Shown: one piece after another, positions 54,380 through 63,783 of the stretch | Position numbering within the stretch: the stretch's first letter is position 1 | How the letters are laid out: each line of letters opens with the position of its first letter | NCBI RefSeq assembly: GCF_050870875.2 | Contig: NZ_CP194041.2 | Location: 4,774,001-4,838,000, forward strand | DNA length: 64,000 nt | Direction of reading: 5' to 3' | Source: Agarivorans sp050870875 | Lineage (GTDB): Bacteria; Pseudomonadota; Gammaproteobacteria; Enterobacterales; Celerinatantimonadaceae | Notes under the pieces: generated by a model | The model's database searches: none | The model's input: the letters and a program-made list of their open reading frames with translations, nothing else | Told to the model about the DNA's origin: nothing | Program-made: the position numbers and the translations under genes

Positions 54380-55636
54380 ATGCTTGGTGGTTTATATCAG
54401 CTACTATTACTAATATTTTTACCTTTCGCCATGTATAAATTGTATTGGCCAAAACGAGGTAAACCAGTGGTGGGTAAACGCTGGCCAGAACACTTTGGTT
54501 TAGGTAAAAAAATCGCTCAGGTCGACCTGTGGTTGCATACCGTATCGGTGGGCGAGGTGATTGCCGCCACCCCTTTTATTCAGCAGCTAAAACAGCAGCA
54601 ACCACAGCTGAACATTTTACTCACCACCACCACCGCCACGGGTGCTAAGCAAGCACAGCAGCGGCTCTCAGAGCTGGTGACTCACCGTTATGCGCCCTTT
54701 GACCTTTGGCCCTGTATTACCTTGTTTTTGGCGAAATACCAGCCTAAGCAGCTGTGGATCATGGAAACCGAGTTATGGCCCAACTGGCTTAGCCTATGCC
54801 ACGCCAAAAACATCCCGGTGGCCCTAATAAACGCCCGCATGTCCCAACGATCCTGTCGCCGTTATCAAAAATTATCTGCATTCTCTCGGCCGCTGTTCGC
54901 CAAACTCAAACTGGTGTTAGCGCAACATCAAGACGATGCACAGCGCTTCAATCAACTTGGCGTCGATGCGGCAAAGCTGGTGGTCACAGGTTCGATTAAA
55001 TACGATTTACCCGATTGTCAGCACATTCAAGCACAAGCCATCCAGTTACGTGCGCAGCTATTTGGCCAACGCCCAGTGTGGATAGCAGCCAGCACCCATA
55101 AGGGAGAAGACGAGCGGGTGCTTGAGATCATGCAACAAGTGCAGCAGCAACACCCCACGAGTCTACTTATTTTGGTACCTCGTCACCCCGAGCGCTTCGA
55201 GCAAGTGGCCGAGTTATTAAATCAACAACAGGTCAAATTTGCTCGACGCAGTAAACACAATCATGTCGAACCGCAACAACAGGTATATTTAGCCGATAGC
55301 ATGGGAGAAATGATGTTGATGTACGGCTGCGCAGATATCGCCTTTGTAGGAGGCTCACTGGTTCCCATTGGCGGGCACAATTATTTGGAGGCGGCGGCCA
55401 TGAGCCTCCCTTGCATTGCCGGAGAATTTGATTTCAACTTCTCCGACATCAGCCAACAGCTACAAAGTTGTGGGGCGCTGAAACTAAGCGCCGATAGCAG
55501 CCAACTGGCAACTTGGCTAAACCAATGGCTGAGTCAGCCACAGCTGGCCGCAGAGGCGGGGGCTGCAGGCTTAACGGTGGTCAAACAAAACCAAGGCGCA
55601 CTCCAGCGAAGTTTAAAGGCACTCAAAACACTTTAA
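54380..55636 (+). CDS. waaA: 3-deoxy-D-manno-octulosonic acid transferase
   Basis: Membrane-associated GT30 enzyme, 418 residues, that adds Kdo to lipid A precursor. N-terminal anchor (about 4-22), catalytic part LWLHTVSVGEVIAATPFI, IMETELWPN, and VGGSLVPIGGHNYLEAAAM. The next gene, convergent, is kdkA. Organisms with KdkA usually have a monofunctional WaaA that adds one Kdo; that is inference here. The end overlaps kdkA by four bases. Confidence 0.94.
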   Translation: MLGGLYQLLLLIFLPFAMYKLYWPKRGKPVVGKRWPEHFGLGKKIAQVDLWLHTVSVGEVIAATPFIQQLKQQQPQLNILLTTTTATGAKQAQQRLSELVTHRYAPFDLWPCITLFLAKYQPKQLWIMETELWPNWLSLCHAKNIPVALINARMSQRSCRRYQKLSAFSRPLFAKLKLVLAQHQDDAQRFNQLGVDAAKLVVTGSIKYDLPDCQHIQAQAIQLRAQLFGQRPVWIAASTHKGEDERVLEIMQQVQQQHPTSLLILVPRHPERFEQVAELLNQQQVKFARRSKHNHVEPQQQVYLADSMGEMMLMYGCADIAFVGGSLVPIGGHNYLEAAAMSLPCIAGEFDFNFSDISQQLQSCGALKLSADSSQLATWLNQWLSQPQLAAEAGAAGLTVVKQNQGALQRSLKALKTL

Positions 55637-56352
55637 AGCGCTTTTTGGTATGCATCCACTAAGTTTAGCCAATCAGATTCTAACCAATGACAATAGCCTG
55701 GCTTGGCTTGTTCTTTCACCAAGGAGCGGAGTAGCCGGGTTATATTTTCTTGCCGCCAGCGTTTACGAGGACGGCAAATCGCCCCATTATCGAAGTCGAT
55801 CAGCCACACTTTGCCATTGGTATCAATCATGATATTACGTAGATTTAGATCGGCGTGATTCACTCCCGCCTTATGAAACGCGGCAATGGTTTCCCCCATT
55901 TGACGCCATAAAGAAACTGGCAAACGTTTCTCACTCAATAGCTGGGCCAGATCTCGAGCGCCATGGATCCGTTCTATAATCAAGTCGGCTTGAAAACTGA
56001 ACCCCTGTCGTTTAATACGTCCAGCAATCGGCGTTGGTGCGGGCAATCCCAACGTTTGCAATTGCATCAATAACACAAACTCTCGCCACACTCGGCTACG
56101 CTTCAAACTAACATAAAAGTAACGATCATTACTCACCTTGGAGACGAGGCCACCTCGATGGTAATGGCGCAATACAAACTCCCGATGGAGATAACGAAAA
56201 AACAAAGTCTTACCACGGCCCATGGCTTGTCCAACCACCGCTCGATTTTGTTGCCAATGGCGTGCTTCAAAGTAAACGTCACTTACCTCTTGCCATTCAG
56301 CGGGGTTGTAGAACAACCATCCTTCATTTGTGCGTTGCTTTTCTATCTGCAT
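55633..56352 (-). CDS. kdkA: 3-deoxy-D-manno-octulosonic acid kinase
   Basis: 239-residue small-molecule kinase (RIO/Kdo kinase family) that phosphorylates Kdo at O-4 of Kdo-lipid A. The catalytic loop is NHADLNLRN (His166, Asp168), and the metal motif is LIDFDNG (186-188). Family block GRIKRQGFSFQADLIIERI is present. Its presence with waaA and an OpsX-like gene fits a Haemophilus/Vibrio-type inner core, in which phosphate at Kdo replaces the second Kdo. Confidence 0.94.
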   Translation of the reverse strand: MQIEKQRTNEGWLFYNPAEWQEVSDVYFEARHWQQNRAVVGQAMGRGKTLFFRYLHREFVLRHYHRGGLVSKVSNDRYFYVSLKRSRVWREFVLLMQLQTLGLPAPTPIAGRIKRQGFSFQADLIIERIHGARDLAQLLSEKRLPVSLWRQMGETIAAFHKAGVNHADLNLRNIMIDTNGKVWLIDFDNGAICRPRKRWRQENITRLLRSLVKEQAKPGYCHWLESDWLNLVDAYQKAL

Positions 56353-56441
56353 AACTATCGCTTATGGAATATATCTGGGCGATTTTACATCGCAGGCTGC
56401 AAAAAGCATAATACTTAAGAAAATTCGCCAGCTTAGCCAAG

Positions 56442-57488
56442 ATGAACTCAATTCAACCCGCACAAAAAGTTTGTATCTTACGCCTTTCGGCAATCGGTGA
56501 TGTTTGCAATGCATTAGCAGTCGTACAGCAACTGCAGCAAGCTTGGCCACAAGCACAAATCACCTGGGTTTGCGGTAAAGCCGAAGCGCAAATGTTAGCA
56601 CTTTTCGATAACATAAATATTATTATTTATGATAAAAAACAGGGTATTAAAGGACTAATCCAACTCAGAAAACAACTACGCGATACACAATTTGATGTTC
56701 TTTTACATATGCAGGCTGCCCTACGAGCCAGCCTTGTGAGTTGTTGCATTAACGCAAAACGTCGGATCGGTTTCGATCGCAGTCGCGCCAAAGATGGTCA
56801 ATGGATATTCACTAATGAAAAAATAGCCAAAGCCCCCTCGCCCCACGTGTTAGACGGATTTTTACAATTCTTAAATCAACTCGATATCCAAGCTCAGTCG
56901 CCCCGTTGGCACGTCCCATTAAGTGCTACATTACACAATAAAGCCAAGCACTTACTGGGGGAAGGGCGACATCTATTAATTTGCCCCGCGGCCAGTAAAC
57001 CCTATAAAAACTGGACTATTGAAGGTTATGCGGCATTCGCCCAATTTGCCCAAGCCAAAGGCTACAAAGTCAGTTTAATCGGCAGTCCCGCCCCCCAGGA
57101 GATGACTTTAGCCGAACAAGTGAACCTCGCCAGCCAAGGGCAACTCAATAATCTTTGTGGGCAAACATCCTTGCTCGAATTGTGGGCCTTGGTGGCCGAA
57201 GCAACACTGCTAGTTTCTCCCGATACGGGTCCCGCTCATATGGCAGTGGCGGTGAATACCCCAGTGCTCGGCCTGTATGCACATCACAACCCGCAACGCA
57301 CCGGGCCTTATCACTATCGCAACTACGTGGTGAGTGTTTGGCAACAGTGTATTGAACAAGAGCAAGGCAAGTCCGTTGCGCAGCTTAACTGGCGCAGCCG
57401 CGTAAAAGATCCCAATGCAATGCAACAGATCACACTAGAATCAGTTATTCATATGTTTGAAATATTAGAAAAAGAGCAGCTATCATGA
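56442..57488 (+). CDS. Heptosyltransferase I, OpsX-like (GT9)
   Basis: 348-residue GT9 enzyme. It has VCILRLSAIGDVCNALAVV at its start, ITWVCGKAEAQM, DVLLHMQAALRASLVS, RRIGFDRSRAKDGQWIFTN, LLICPAASKPYKNWT and SPDTGPAHMAVAV. This is closer to OpsX of Haemophilus (heptose I onto Kdo-phosphate) than to enteric WaaC. Its place beside kdkA supports that. It overlaps the next gene by four bases. Confidence 0.85.
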   Translation: MNSIQPAQKVCILRLSAIGDVCNALAVVQQLQQAWPQAQITWVCGKAEAQMLALFDNINIIIYDKKQGIKGLIQLRKQLRDTQFDVLLHMQAALRASLVSCCINAKRRIGFDRSRAKDGQWIFTNEKIAKAPSPHVLDGFLQFLNQLDIQAQSPRWHVPLSATLHNKAKHLLGEGRHLLICPAASKPYKNWTIEGYAAFAQFAQAKGYKVSLIGSPAPQEMTLAEQVNLASQGQLNNLCGQTSLLELWALVAEATLLVSPDTGPAHMAVAVNTPVLGLYAHHNPQRTGPYHYRNYVVSVWQQCIEQEQGKSVAQLNWRSRVKDPNAMQQITLESVIHMFEILEKEQLS

Positions 57489-58264
57489 GTCAAGCAAGAG
57501 CTACCATATCGGCAATTATCATTACTAAAAATGAACAAGAAAGCTTAAAGGATTGTCTGGAAAGTTTAACTTGGGTTGACCAAATAGTGGTGCTTGATTC
57601 AGGCAGCAACGATGGCACGATTGAACTGGCAAAGCAATATACTCAAGACGTGTATAGCAATCATGAATGGCCTGGCTTTGGCAAACAAAAACAGCTCGCT
57701 CAAAGCTACGCCACCGGCGATTGGATCTTAGCAGTAGATGCCGATGAACGTATCGATTCGACCTTACGTAGCAGCATTGAAAATATGCTAAACGCTCCTC
57801 CCAGCCATACTGTATTCAACTTAAATGAACTCACTTGGGTATTTGGTCGGTTTCTTAAACATTCGGGCTGGTATTACCGACATATTCGACTTTATCCACG
57901 TCATTTAACCCAATACAACGATAATCTAGTGCATGAATCGGTGATTGTTCCTGCGAACTGCCAGATCGCCGAATTAGACGGTGATATCCTGCATTATTCC
58001 TACCGAAATCTTGAACACTACTTGGTAAAATCGGCGGGTTACGCTAAGGCATGGGCCGACCAGCGAGAAGCCAAAGGTAAAAAAGCATCTCTCGGCCAAG
58101 GCTTATTACACGCGCTCGGTTGCTTCACCAAAATGTACCTACTCAAACGTGGCTTTTTAGACGGGAAACAAGGTTTATTAATTGCACTCCTGTCGGCCCA
58201 CTCTACTTTCGTAAAATATGCCGACCTGTGGGCAAGGCAACATGATCACCACTATCGTAAATAA
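57485..58264 (+). CDS. LPS core GT2 glycosyltransferase (WaaE/KdtX-like)
   Basis: 259 residues. Marks: ISAIIITKNEQESLKDCLESL, VVLDSGSNDGT, the metal site VDADERI, GWYYRHIRLYPR and C-terminal LLKRGFLDGKQG. WaaE/KdtX adds a beta-1,4-glucose to heptose I in Klebsiella, Serratia, Haemophilus and Vibrio cores, and the gene is often beside coaD. Donor likely UDP-glucose by analogy. Confidence 0.86.
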   Translation: MSQARATISAIIITKNEQESLKDCLESLTWVDQIVVLDSGSNDGTIELAKQYTQDVYSNHEWPGFGKQKQLAQSYATGDWILAVDADERIDSTLRSSIENMLNAPPSHTVFNLNELTWVFGRFLKHSGWYYRHIRLYPRHLTQYNDNLVHESVIVPANCQIAELDGDILHYSYRNLEHYLVKSAGYAKAWADQREAKGKKASLGQGLLHALGCFTKMYLLKRGFLDGKQGLLIALLSAHSTFVKYADLWARQHDHHYRK

Positions 58265-58266
58265 GC

Positions 58267-59340
58267 TTAACTCAAGCCTAGCTGCCTCAGCACGGGTTGG
58301 GGCTGCAGCGCATCTAAATCGCAAATATTCACAACATGCTCACCCAAGCAGCCATATTGCATCACATTGGTCATGGTAAACAAACCAACACAACGCGCAC
58401 CAGCAGCGCTGGCCAGATGTAAAGGGCCAGTATCGCCACAAATGAATAAGGAAACTTGCTGTAAAAATGCAGCCAGTTGCCGTAAGTCACGATTCAGATA
58501 AGTAAAATGAGTGTGGCTCAAAGGCTCCGCAATATCAGGGCTCAAAATTTCAATCACATTTAATTCACCCGCGTAGTATTGTTTAAACTTAGCCAACAAT
58601 ACCTGCCATTTTTCATCGTCAACTATTTTGCTACCACGCGCCCCTCTAAAATAGGCAAGGCAAGGCTTATGATGATGTTCACCGAGCATTTGCTTAAGTT
58701 GCTCTGCCGCATACTGTTGCTCGCTATGACTGAGCTTTAGGCACGCACTGGCGTGTGCTACCGGGGGTAAACCTAAATACTCTAATAGCTCCAAACATCC
58801 CAAAGCATAGTGCGAGTATTTATGTTGGTACTTAACCGTATGACTGCATACCGCAGCATCGGCCGGACCGTCAAAAGCATGCACATTCTTCCCTTCCGTT
58901 AAGGCCGCAACAATCCGGTCGCTGGAGCCGCCGTAAGGCAACAAAATTAAATCATAAGAATGTTTTCGTAGTTGATGTATGGAGCGAATAAAGGCGGGAA
59001 TGGTTTTTAGACCAAATTGCGAGAAATGAATATTTTTTAATCCCAGGTTTTCAAAGACTTTCCCCTGCCAAGGGTCACTGAGTAATAACTCAACTTCTGC
59101 GTCTGGGTACAAGGCTTGAACATAATTAACAAAAGGCAATAAGAAGAACATATTCCCAATGCGCTTGTTATTTCGAATAATCAATACCCGTTTAATTTGT
59201 GACTTCTGGAGGCGTTCAGTTAATCGACCCTTACGCCCCCCGAGTAACTTTAAAAAGGCGACTTCAAGGCCAATGGAGCGCTCACGCCGTTTACTATCAA
59301 ATTGACGTAAAGCAGTGCGAATCCGCTTGATTAGGCTCAT
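58267..59340 (-). CDS. GT9 family glycosyltransferase
   Basis: 357 residues with GT9 features KRVLIIRNNKRIGNMFFLLPFVNYVQ, an ADP-heptose-like donor site FICGDTGPLHLASAAG and GARCVGLFT. The N-terminal extension of about 45 residues is Arg/Lys-rich and amphipathic, perhaps a membrane contact. It is the second gene of a two-gene minus-strand unit with the GT9 at 59337. Acceptor unknown; late core heptosylation is a guess. Confidence 0.8.
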   Translation of the reverse strand: MSLIKRIRTALRQFDSKRRERSIGLEVAFLKLLGGRKGRLTERLQKSQIKRVLIIRNNKRIGNMFFLLPFVNYVQALYPDAEVELLLSDPWQGKVFENLGLKNIHFSQFGLKTIPAFIRSIHQLRKHSYDLILLPYGGSSDRIVAALTEGKNVHAFDGPADAAVCSHTVKYQHKYSHYALGCLELLEYLGLPPVAHASACLKLSHSEQQYAAEQLKQMLGEHHHKPCLAYFRGARGSKIVDDEKWQVLLAKFKQYYAGELNVIEILSPDIAEPLSHTHFTYLNRDLRQLAAFLQQVSLFICGDTGPLHLASAAGARCVGLFTMTNVMQYGCLGEHVVNICDLDALQPQPVLRQLGLS

Positions 59341-60380
59341 GATAGCCTAACACCTTGCGATAACTGCAGCTTACGCCACCAACGATTAATTTTTAGGGCT
59401 GAATCACTCACATTAATCAAACTCATATCTTCTTGGGTTAACTCTCCTTCTGGCGGAGAAAAACATAGGTGGCGTCCTTCACTATTAGGCGGACGCCAGC
59501 GTAACGGAGTGGCGCTGGTTCGATTTGGAAAAAAACCTGCGGTGGGCACATCAATGGCACCGGCAATATGTAAAGGGCCTGTAGAGCCAGCAATAAACAA
59601 GTCTGCACAGGCTAATACTTCACAAAAAGCCGCTAATCCATCTTCAGAGAAGTACAAACAATATGCCACGTCTAAATGTTCCAGCTCACTCACCAACTCT
59701 TGCGCTGCTACCAATTCGCCAGGGCCTGCGGTGATCACAAAATACAATTCTGCATTGAGTTTCGCCAAACAATCAATCAAACTCACATACTGCTCTAAAC
59801 TAAGGTTATTAGCCGACCCACCGCTGCCAATATGTACCATCACCAGTGAGTCTTTATCAGCAAATAGCTGCTGTTTGCGCTGTGTTAATACTTCAGTCGC
59901 GAACTGCAGATATGGCCCCGAAGGCTGTTGCGCAGAATAGCCATGCTGCTCTAGAAATGCCTTGGTCAAATCCAGATTATACTGATACTCGGGTTTTAGC
60001 GAGCGAGAACGGCGCTGTACCACGCGCTGAGTATAAAGGAATTGCGCCAACTTAGTCGCCGGAGCACAACGGTTTGAGATCTTGGCACGAAAACCAAGCC
60101 AAGCATTGCGAAGATTAGAAAATAAACACAAATAACCGTCGAATTTTTGCTGTTTCACCTGCTTAAGCAAACTCGCTTGAGCCGCCGAATTTGCGGTGCT
60201 ACCGCAATCAATGATCACCTTGTCGATCCAAGGGCATAATTCCGCCAAAGGCGCGGTATAGTTCGGCACCAAGGCCGTAATTTCACAATTAGGCATCGAC
60301 AATTTCAACATGGCAAAACTGGGCCAAGCCAGCATAAAATCACCAATTTTGTCATTTCGTACCACCAACAACTTTTGCAT
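59337..60380 (-). CDS. GT9 family glycosyltransferase
   Basis: 347 residues. Starts KLLVVRNDKIGDFMLAWPSFAML, has HIGSGGSANNLSLEQYVSL and FIAGSTGPLHIAGAID. Overlaps the following GT9 gene (58267-59340) by four bases, so both are made together. The pair may add terminal heptoses or other sugars. It is divergent from coaD across 121 bases. Confidence 0.82.
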   Translation of the reverse strand: MQKLLVVRNDKIGDFMLAWPSFAMLKLSMPNCEITALVPNYTAPLAELCPWIDKVIIDCGSTANSAAQASLLKQVKQQKFDGYLCLFSNLRNAWLGFRAKISNRCAPATKLAQFLYTQRVVQRRSRSLKPEYQYNLDLTKAFLEQHGYSAQQPSGPYLQFATEVLTQRKQQLFADKDSLVMVHIGSGGSANNLSLEQYVSLIDCLAKLNAELYFVITAGPGELVAAQELVSELEHLDVAYCLYFSEDGLAAFCEVLACADLFIAGSTGPLHIAGAIDVPTAGFFPNRTSATPLRWRPPNSEGRHLCFSPPEGELTQEDMSLINVSDSALKINRWWRKLQLSQGVRLS

Positions 60381-60501
60381 TATTTAACCTTTATCTTCAA
60401 GCTTGCGCATTGTGACGAATCTTTATGACAGGCTCAAGAATTTTCCCCCAGCCCTGTGAGCAGGTTATAATCCCGCTAACATTTATCATTAGCAGATATT
60501 C

Positions 60502-60987
60502 ATGACTACTCGAGTTATTTACCCCGGCACCTTCGATCCCGTGACTCACGGCCATAGCGATCTCATTCAACGAGCCGCTCGCATGTTCGACAAAGTTATC
60601 GTCGCGGTTGCTGCCAGCCCAAGTAAACAACCGCTGTTCAGCTTAACCGAGCGGGTTCAATTACTTGAGCAAAGCATCGGCACAAGCAGCAACATTGAAG
60701 TGATTGGTTTTACAGGCCTATTAGTTAACTTAGCGAAACAACAAAATGCCAGCGTCCTGTTACGAGGCCTGCGCACCGGTTCTGACTTTGAATACGAATT
60801 ACAACTAGCCGACATGAATCGACAGCTAGATCCCAACCTGGAAAGTGTTTTTTTAACGCCTGGCGAAGGCGTCTCCTTCATCTCTTCCAGCTTGATTAAA
60901 GAAGTCGCTAAACATGGCGGCGATATCAACCGCTTTGTTGCGCCGCATGTCGCCGAAGCCGTGGCCCAAAAGCTTGCAACTAATTAA
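60502..60987 (+). CDS. coaD: Phosphopantetheine adenylyltransferase
   Basis: 161-residue nucleotidyltransferase that makes dephospho-CoA. HxGH-type motif with YPGTFDPVTHGH at 7-18, LRGLRTGSDFEYELQLADMN (phosphopantetheine site) and SFISSSLIKEVAKHGG at the C-terminus. Length equals E. coli CoaD (159). It sits beside LPS core genes, a common arrangement in gammaproteobacteria. A short hairpin (GCAGCA / TGCTGC, 60998-61014) follows. Confidence 0.97.
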   Translation: MTTRVIYPGTFDPVTHGHSDLIQRAARMFDKVIVAVAASPSKQPLFSLTERVQLLEQSIGTSSNIEVIGFTGLLVNLAKQQNASVLLRGLRTGSDFEYELQLADMNRQLDPNLESVFLTPGEGVSFISSSLIKEVAKHGGDINRFVAPHVAEAVAQKLATN

Positions 60988-61024
60988 CCACCGAAGGGCA
61001 GCATCGCTTGCTGCTTAACTTCAA

Positions 61025-61837
61025 TTAGCGCTGGCAATGTGGGCAGAAAAAAGTATTACGCTGCCCTATTCGTAGTGCCTTAATCAGCTCACCACAGCAA
61101 TCACAGCACTCACCTTCACGGCCATATACCGCCAAAGTTTGTTTAAAATAGCCTGGCTTACCATCCACATTGGTAAAATCTTTTAAGCTGGTGCCGCCTT
61201 GCTCAATGGCCTCGGCTAATACTTGTTTAATATTTTCGGTCAGTTGTTTTAAACGAACTTTACTAACCTTGTTGGCGGCGCGTTTGGGATGGATCCCGGT
61301 TCGAAATAGGGCTTCATTGGCATAGATATTCCCCACGCCCACCACCACCTTGTTATCCATAATAAACTGCTTAATCGCCACACTACGTGTTGCCGCCTTA
61401 GCAATTAAATAAGCACTCGAGAAATCCTCTTCTAAAGGTTCCGGGCCTAAGTTTACGAACAACTGATGCTCCTCTAAAGGAAGCGGAGTAAACAATACGC
61501 AGCCAAACCGTCGAGGATCATTAAAACGCAGCACCTTTCCATTGGCAAATTGCATATCGAGGTGATCATGTTTTCCCGCTGCAACCGCTTGTTCCAGTAC
61601 CCTTAGGCTGCCCGACATCCCCAGATGAATGATAATGTAGCCCGCTTCGGTTTCAATCAGCAGATACTTGGCTCGGCGGCGAATGCTTAACACGGACAAA
61701 CCCACATTACACTGGATCAATTCGGGTACTGGCCAACGTAACTGCGGCTGGCGAACCACAATCGCGCTAATCGTTTGCTGCAGCAAGTGTGGACTAATGC
61801 CGCGGCGGCTGGTCTCTACCTCGGGTAACTCAGGCAT
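61025..61837 (-). CDS. mutM: Formamidopyrimidine-DNA glycosylase
   Basis: Base-excision repair enzyme for 8-oxoguanine, 270 residues. The start MPELPEVETSRRGI carries the catalytic Pro2 and Glu3, with a downstream Lys in the LGMSGSLR region. The C-terminal zinc finger is CDCCGEL...FFCPHC, with GREGEC just before. It overlaps the upstream unknown gene by one base (TGATG), so the two are coupled. Confidence 0.97.
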   Translation of the reverse strand: MPELPEVETSRRGISPHLLQQTISAIVVRQPQLRWPVPELIQCNVGLSVLSIRRRAKYLLIETEAGYIIIHLGMSGSLRVLEQAVAAGKHDHLDMQFANGKVLRFNDPRRFGCVLFTPLPLEEHQLFVNLGPEPLEEDFSSAYLIAKAATRSVAIKQFIMDNKVVVGVGNIYANEALFRTGIHPKRAANKVSKVRLKQLTENIKQVLAEAIEQGGTSLKDFTNVDGKPGYFKQTLAVYGREGECCDCCGELIKALRIGQRNTFFCPHCQR

Positions 61838-62298
61838 CAGCTTTCACTTAAATGAGGGAACAAGGCACTGTAGCTGGCTTGATCAAGTTGAAATAACTGC
61901 CCCTGCCAATTGGTGATCATCCGTTGATCGCCCAATTCAAACAAGGTGAGTTGTAAAGGACTCGCTAAATTAGCCAAATAAACTTGAATAATGTGACTCC
62001 GAGCCGCACCGCCTACGGCGTTTGGCCAAGGTTCGAGTTGCACATGCAGCCATGCATCAACCACCGCAATAGGGTGGTCAATTACGGGCTTACTGCGCCA
62101 TTCGGTGCCTAAGCGTTCAATTAGCAAATCTGGCAGCTCTATCCGCAAAATCGTGGCGCCAACAGGCAACAGCTGCTGAGCTGCATTTGCCTCAACACTC
62201 ACCGGCTTATCGTTAATCTCGACATACTTAAACACCAAAATCATCGCCGCAACGGCAAAGATAATAATGTTATTCCAGCCTCGGCGGCTCATTTTCAT
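61837..62298 (-). CDS. Hypothetical membrane-anchored protein upstream of mutM
   Basis: 153 residues. N-terminal anchor (about 11-24, IIFAVAAMILVFKY) then a mature domain with no motif I recognise, mostly beta-rich: TILRIELPDLLIERLGTEWR and VDAWLHVQLEPWP. Start ATG; an in-frame ATG two codons later is possible. The stop overlaps the mutM start. Function unknown. Confidence 0.72.
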   Translation of the reverse strand: MKMSRRGWNNIIIFAVAAMILVFKYVEINDKPVSVEANAAQQLLPVGATILRIELPDLLIERLGTEWRSKPVIDHPIAVVDAWLHVQLEPWPNAVGGAARSHIIQVYLANLASPLQLTLFELGDQRMITNWQGQLFQLDQASYSALFPHLSES

Positions 62299-62386
62299 CG
62301 GATATCTCCCTTTTATCCATTCATCATAAGCGGGAAGTAATTCACGAGTAAACCCTCTGACTCATTCAGCGGGGCGAAAAAAAGCC

Positions 62387-62414
62387 AAAAAAAAGCCCAG
62401 CCTAAGCTGAGCTT
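62387..62414 (-). terminator. Rho-independent terminator of rpmB-rpmG
   Basis: On the minus strand AAGCTCAGC, a four-base loop, GCTGGGCTT and a run of eight Ts (counting the last two stem bases) follow the rpmG stop by 20 bases. The stem is 9 bp with one G-T pair, so it is a classical intrinsic terminator. Confidence 0.88.
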
Positions 62415-62434
62415 CTTTACATCAAAGCCAAAAT

Positions 62435-62602
62435 CTATTTGATTTTGCCTTCTTTGTACATAACGTGCTTACGAACAACGGGATCAAATTTTTTGATTTC
62501 CATTTTTTCAGGCATGTTACGTTTGTTCTTATCAGTGGTATAGAAGTGACCAGTGCCAGCTGATGAGTTCAAACGAATTTTCTCGCGAATACCTTTAGCC
62601 AT
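62435..62602 (-). CDS. rpmG: 50S ribosomal protein L33
   Basis: 55-residue protein (MAKGIREKIRLNSSAGTGHF then YTTDKNKRNMPEKMEIKKFD and a basic end). It matches the L33 family closely, including PVVRKHV. It is the non-zinc (C-minus) L33 form, as there are no cysteines. It lies 11 bases after rpmB in the conserved rpmB-rpmG pair and is followed by a strong terminator. Confidence 0.97.
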   Translation of the reverse strand: MAKGIREKIRLNSSAGTGHFYTTDKNKRNMPEKMEIKKFDPVVRKHVMYKEGKIK

Positions 62603-62613
62603 TTTTTAGTTCC

Positions 62614-62850
62614 TTATACCTTCTCACCACGACCACGCATCTCGGCTAAAATAGCGTCGATACCTTTTTTGTCGATGATGCGCATACCTTTAGTCGATAC
62701 ACGTAATTTAACAAAACGTTTTTCACTCTCTACCCAAAAACGGTGAGATTGAAGGTTAGGCAAAAAACGACGACGAGTGCGGTTTTTTGCGTGCGATACG
62801 TTGTTACCAACAGCTGGCTTCTTACCAGTAACTTGGCATACTCTAGACAT
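62614..62850 (-). CDS. rpmB: 50S ribosomal protein L28
   Basis: 78 residues from the ATG at 62850, giving MSRVCQVTGKKPAVGNNVSH, the family N-terminus. An upstream in-frame TTG region is not used. Contains NRTRRRFLPNLQSHRFWV. Cotranscribed with rpmG. Only one of the zinc-binding cysteines of the C-plus L28 form is present. Confidence 0.97.
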   Translation of the reverse strand: MSRVCQVTGKKPAVGNNVSHAKNRTRRRFLPNLQSHRFWVESEKRFVKLRVSTKGMRIIDKKGIDAILAEMRGRGEKV

Positions 62851-62983
62851 GTCAGTCTTCTCCAAATAAATACTTCTGCTCGAGCATCTGTTCATGCCCC
62901 GTTAGGCCGTCGCCCGGGACGACAGAAAGGCCGCATTTTATACAGGAAATAGAACCCTAGATCAACTAAAAATTGAACAAAGA

Positions 62984-63658
62984 TCAGATCCAACCTCGCT
63001 CGGCGAAAGACATTGTCTCTCCACAGCCGACAACAACATGGTCTAAAACTCGCACATCAATCAGTGCTAAGGCCTTGATTAATTTAGTAGTAATTTGCCT
63101 ATCGGCCAAACTTGGTTCGGCCACACCCGAAGGATGGTTATGGGCAAATATTACCGCAGCGGCATTTTTTTCTAATACACGCTGTACCACTACCCGTGGA
63201 TAAACACTGGCAGCATCAATCGTTCCGAAAAATAACGGCGCGAATTGTAACACTCGATGCTGATTATCCAATAGCAATATTGCAAATACTTCACGTTGTT
63301 GGTGAGATAATTCCATAGAAAGGTAATTTTTGGCCGATTCAGCGCTATCCAGCACACTTTTTTCACTGATCTCAGCCAACAAATAACGACGGCTCATTTC
63401 AATTGTTGCACGTAATTGTGCATATTTTGCGCTTCCCATGCCTCGCTCGGCACAAAAAGTTGCCTGATCCGCCGACAAAATCGCCCGTAACGAACCAAAT
63501 TGTTGGAGTAAATGCTGCGCTAAACTCACCGCATCCATTCCAGCGCAACCAATCCGCAAAAAAATGGCTAATAACTCTGCGTCACTTAAACTCGCTGCGC
63601 CTTGCGCCAATAATTTTTCTCTAGGCCGCTGCTCGGCAGGCCAATCAGATATAGCCAT
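62984..63658 (-). CDS. radC: RadC family JAB-domain protein
   Basis: 224 residues. An N-terminal helix-hairpin-helix region (about 25-85) is followed by an MPN/JAB-like domain with His173, His175, Ser177 and Asp186 in FAHNHPSGVAEPSLADRQ. The role in DNA repair was long assumed but is not established. It lies upstream of rpmB on the same strand and is divergent from coaBC, the usual gammaproteobacterial place. Confidence 0.94.
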   Translation of the reverse strand: MAISDWPAEQRPREKLLAQGAASLSDAELLAIFLRIGCAGMDAVSLAQHLLQQFGSLRAILSADQATFCAERGMGSAKYAQLRATIEMSRRYLLAEISEKSVLDSAESAKNYLSMELSHQQREVFAILLLDNQHRVLQFAPLFFGTIDAASVYPRVVVQRVLEKNAAAVIFAHNHPSGVAEPSLADRQITTKLIKALALIDVRVLDHVVVGCGETMSFAERGWI

Positions 63659-63783
63659 TATTTTAATTACAAAAAAGTCAATATAATAAAGGTAGCCGAA
63701 TCTGCAGTCTTGTCTATGCGGAGAACTTAAGTTTTATGGTAGGCTTGCCGATACTAGACGGTGATTATTATTTCGGTATCAGC

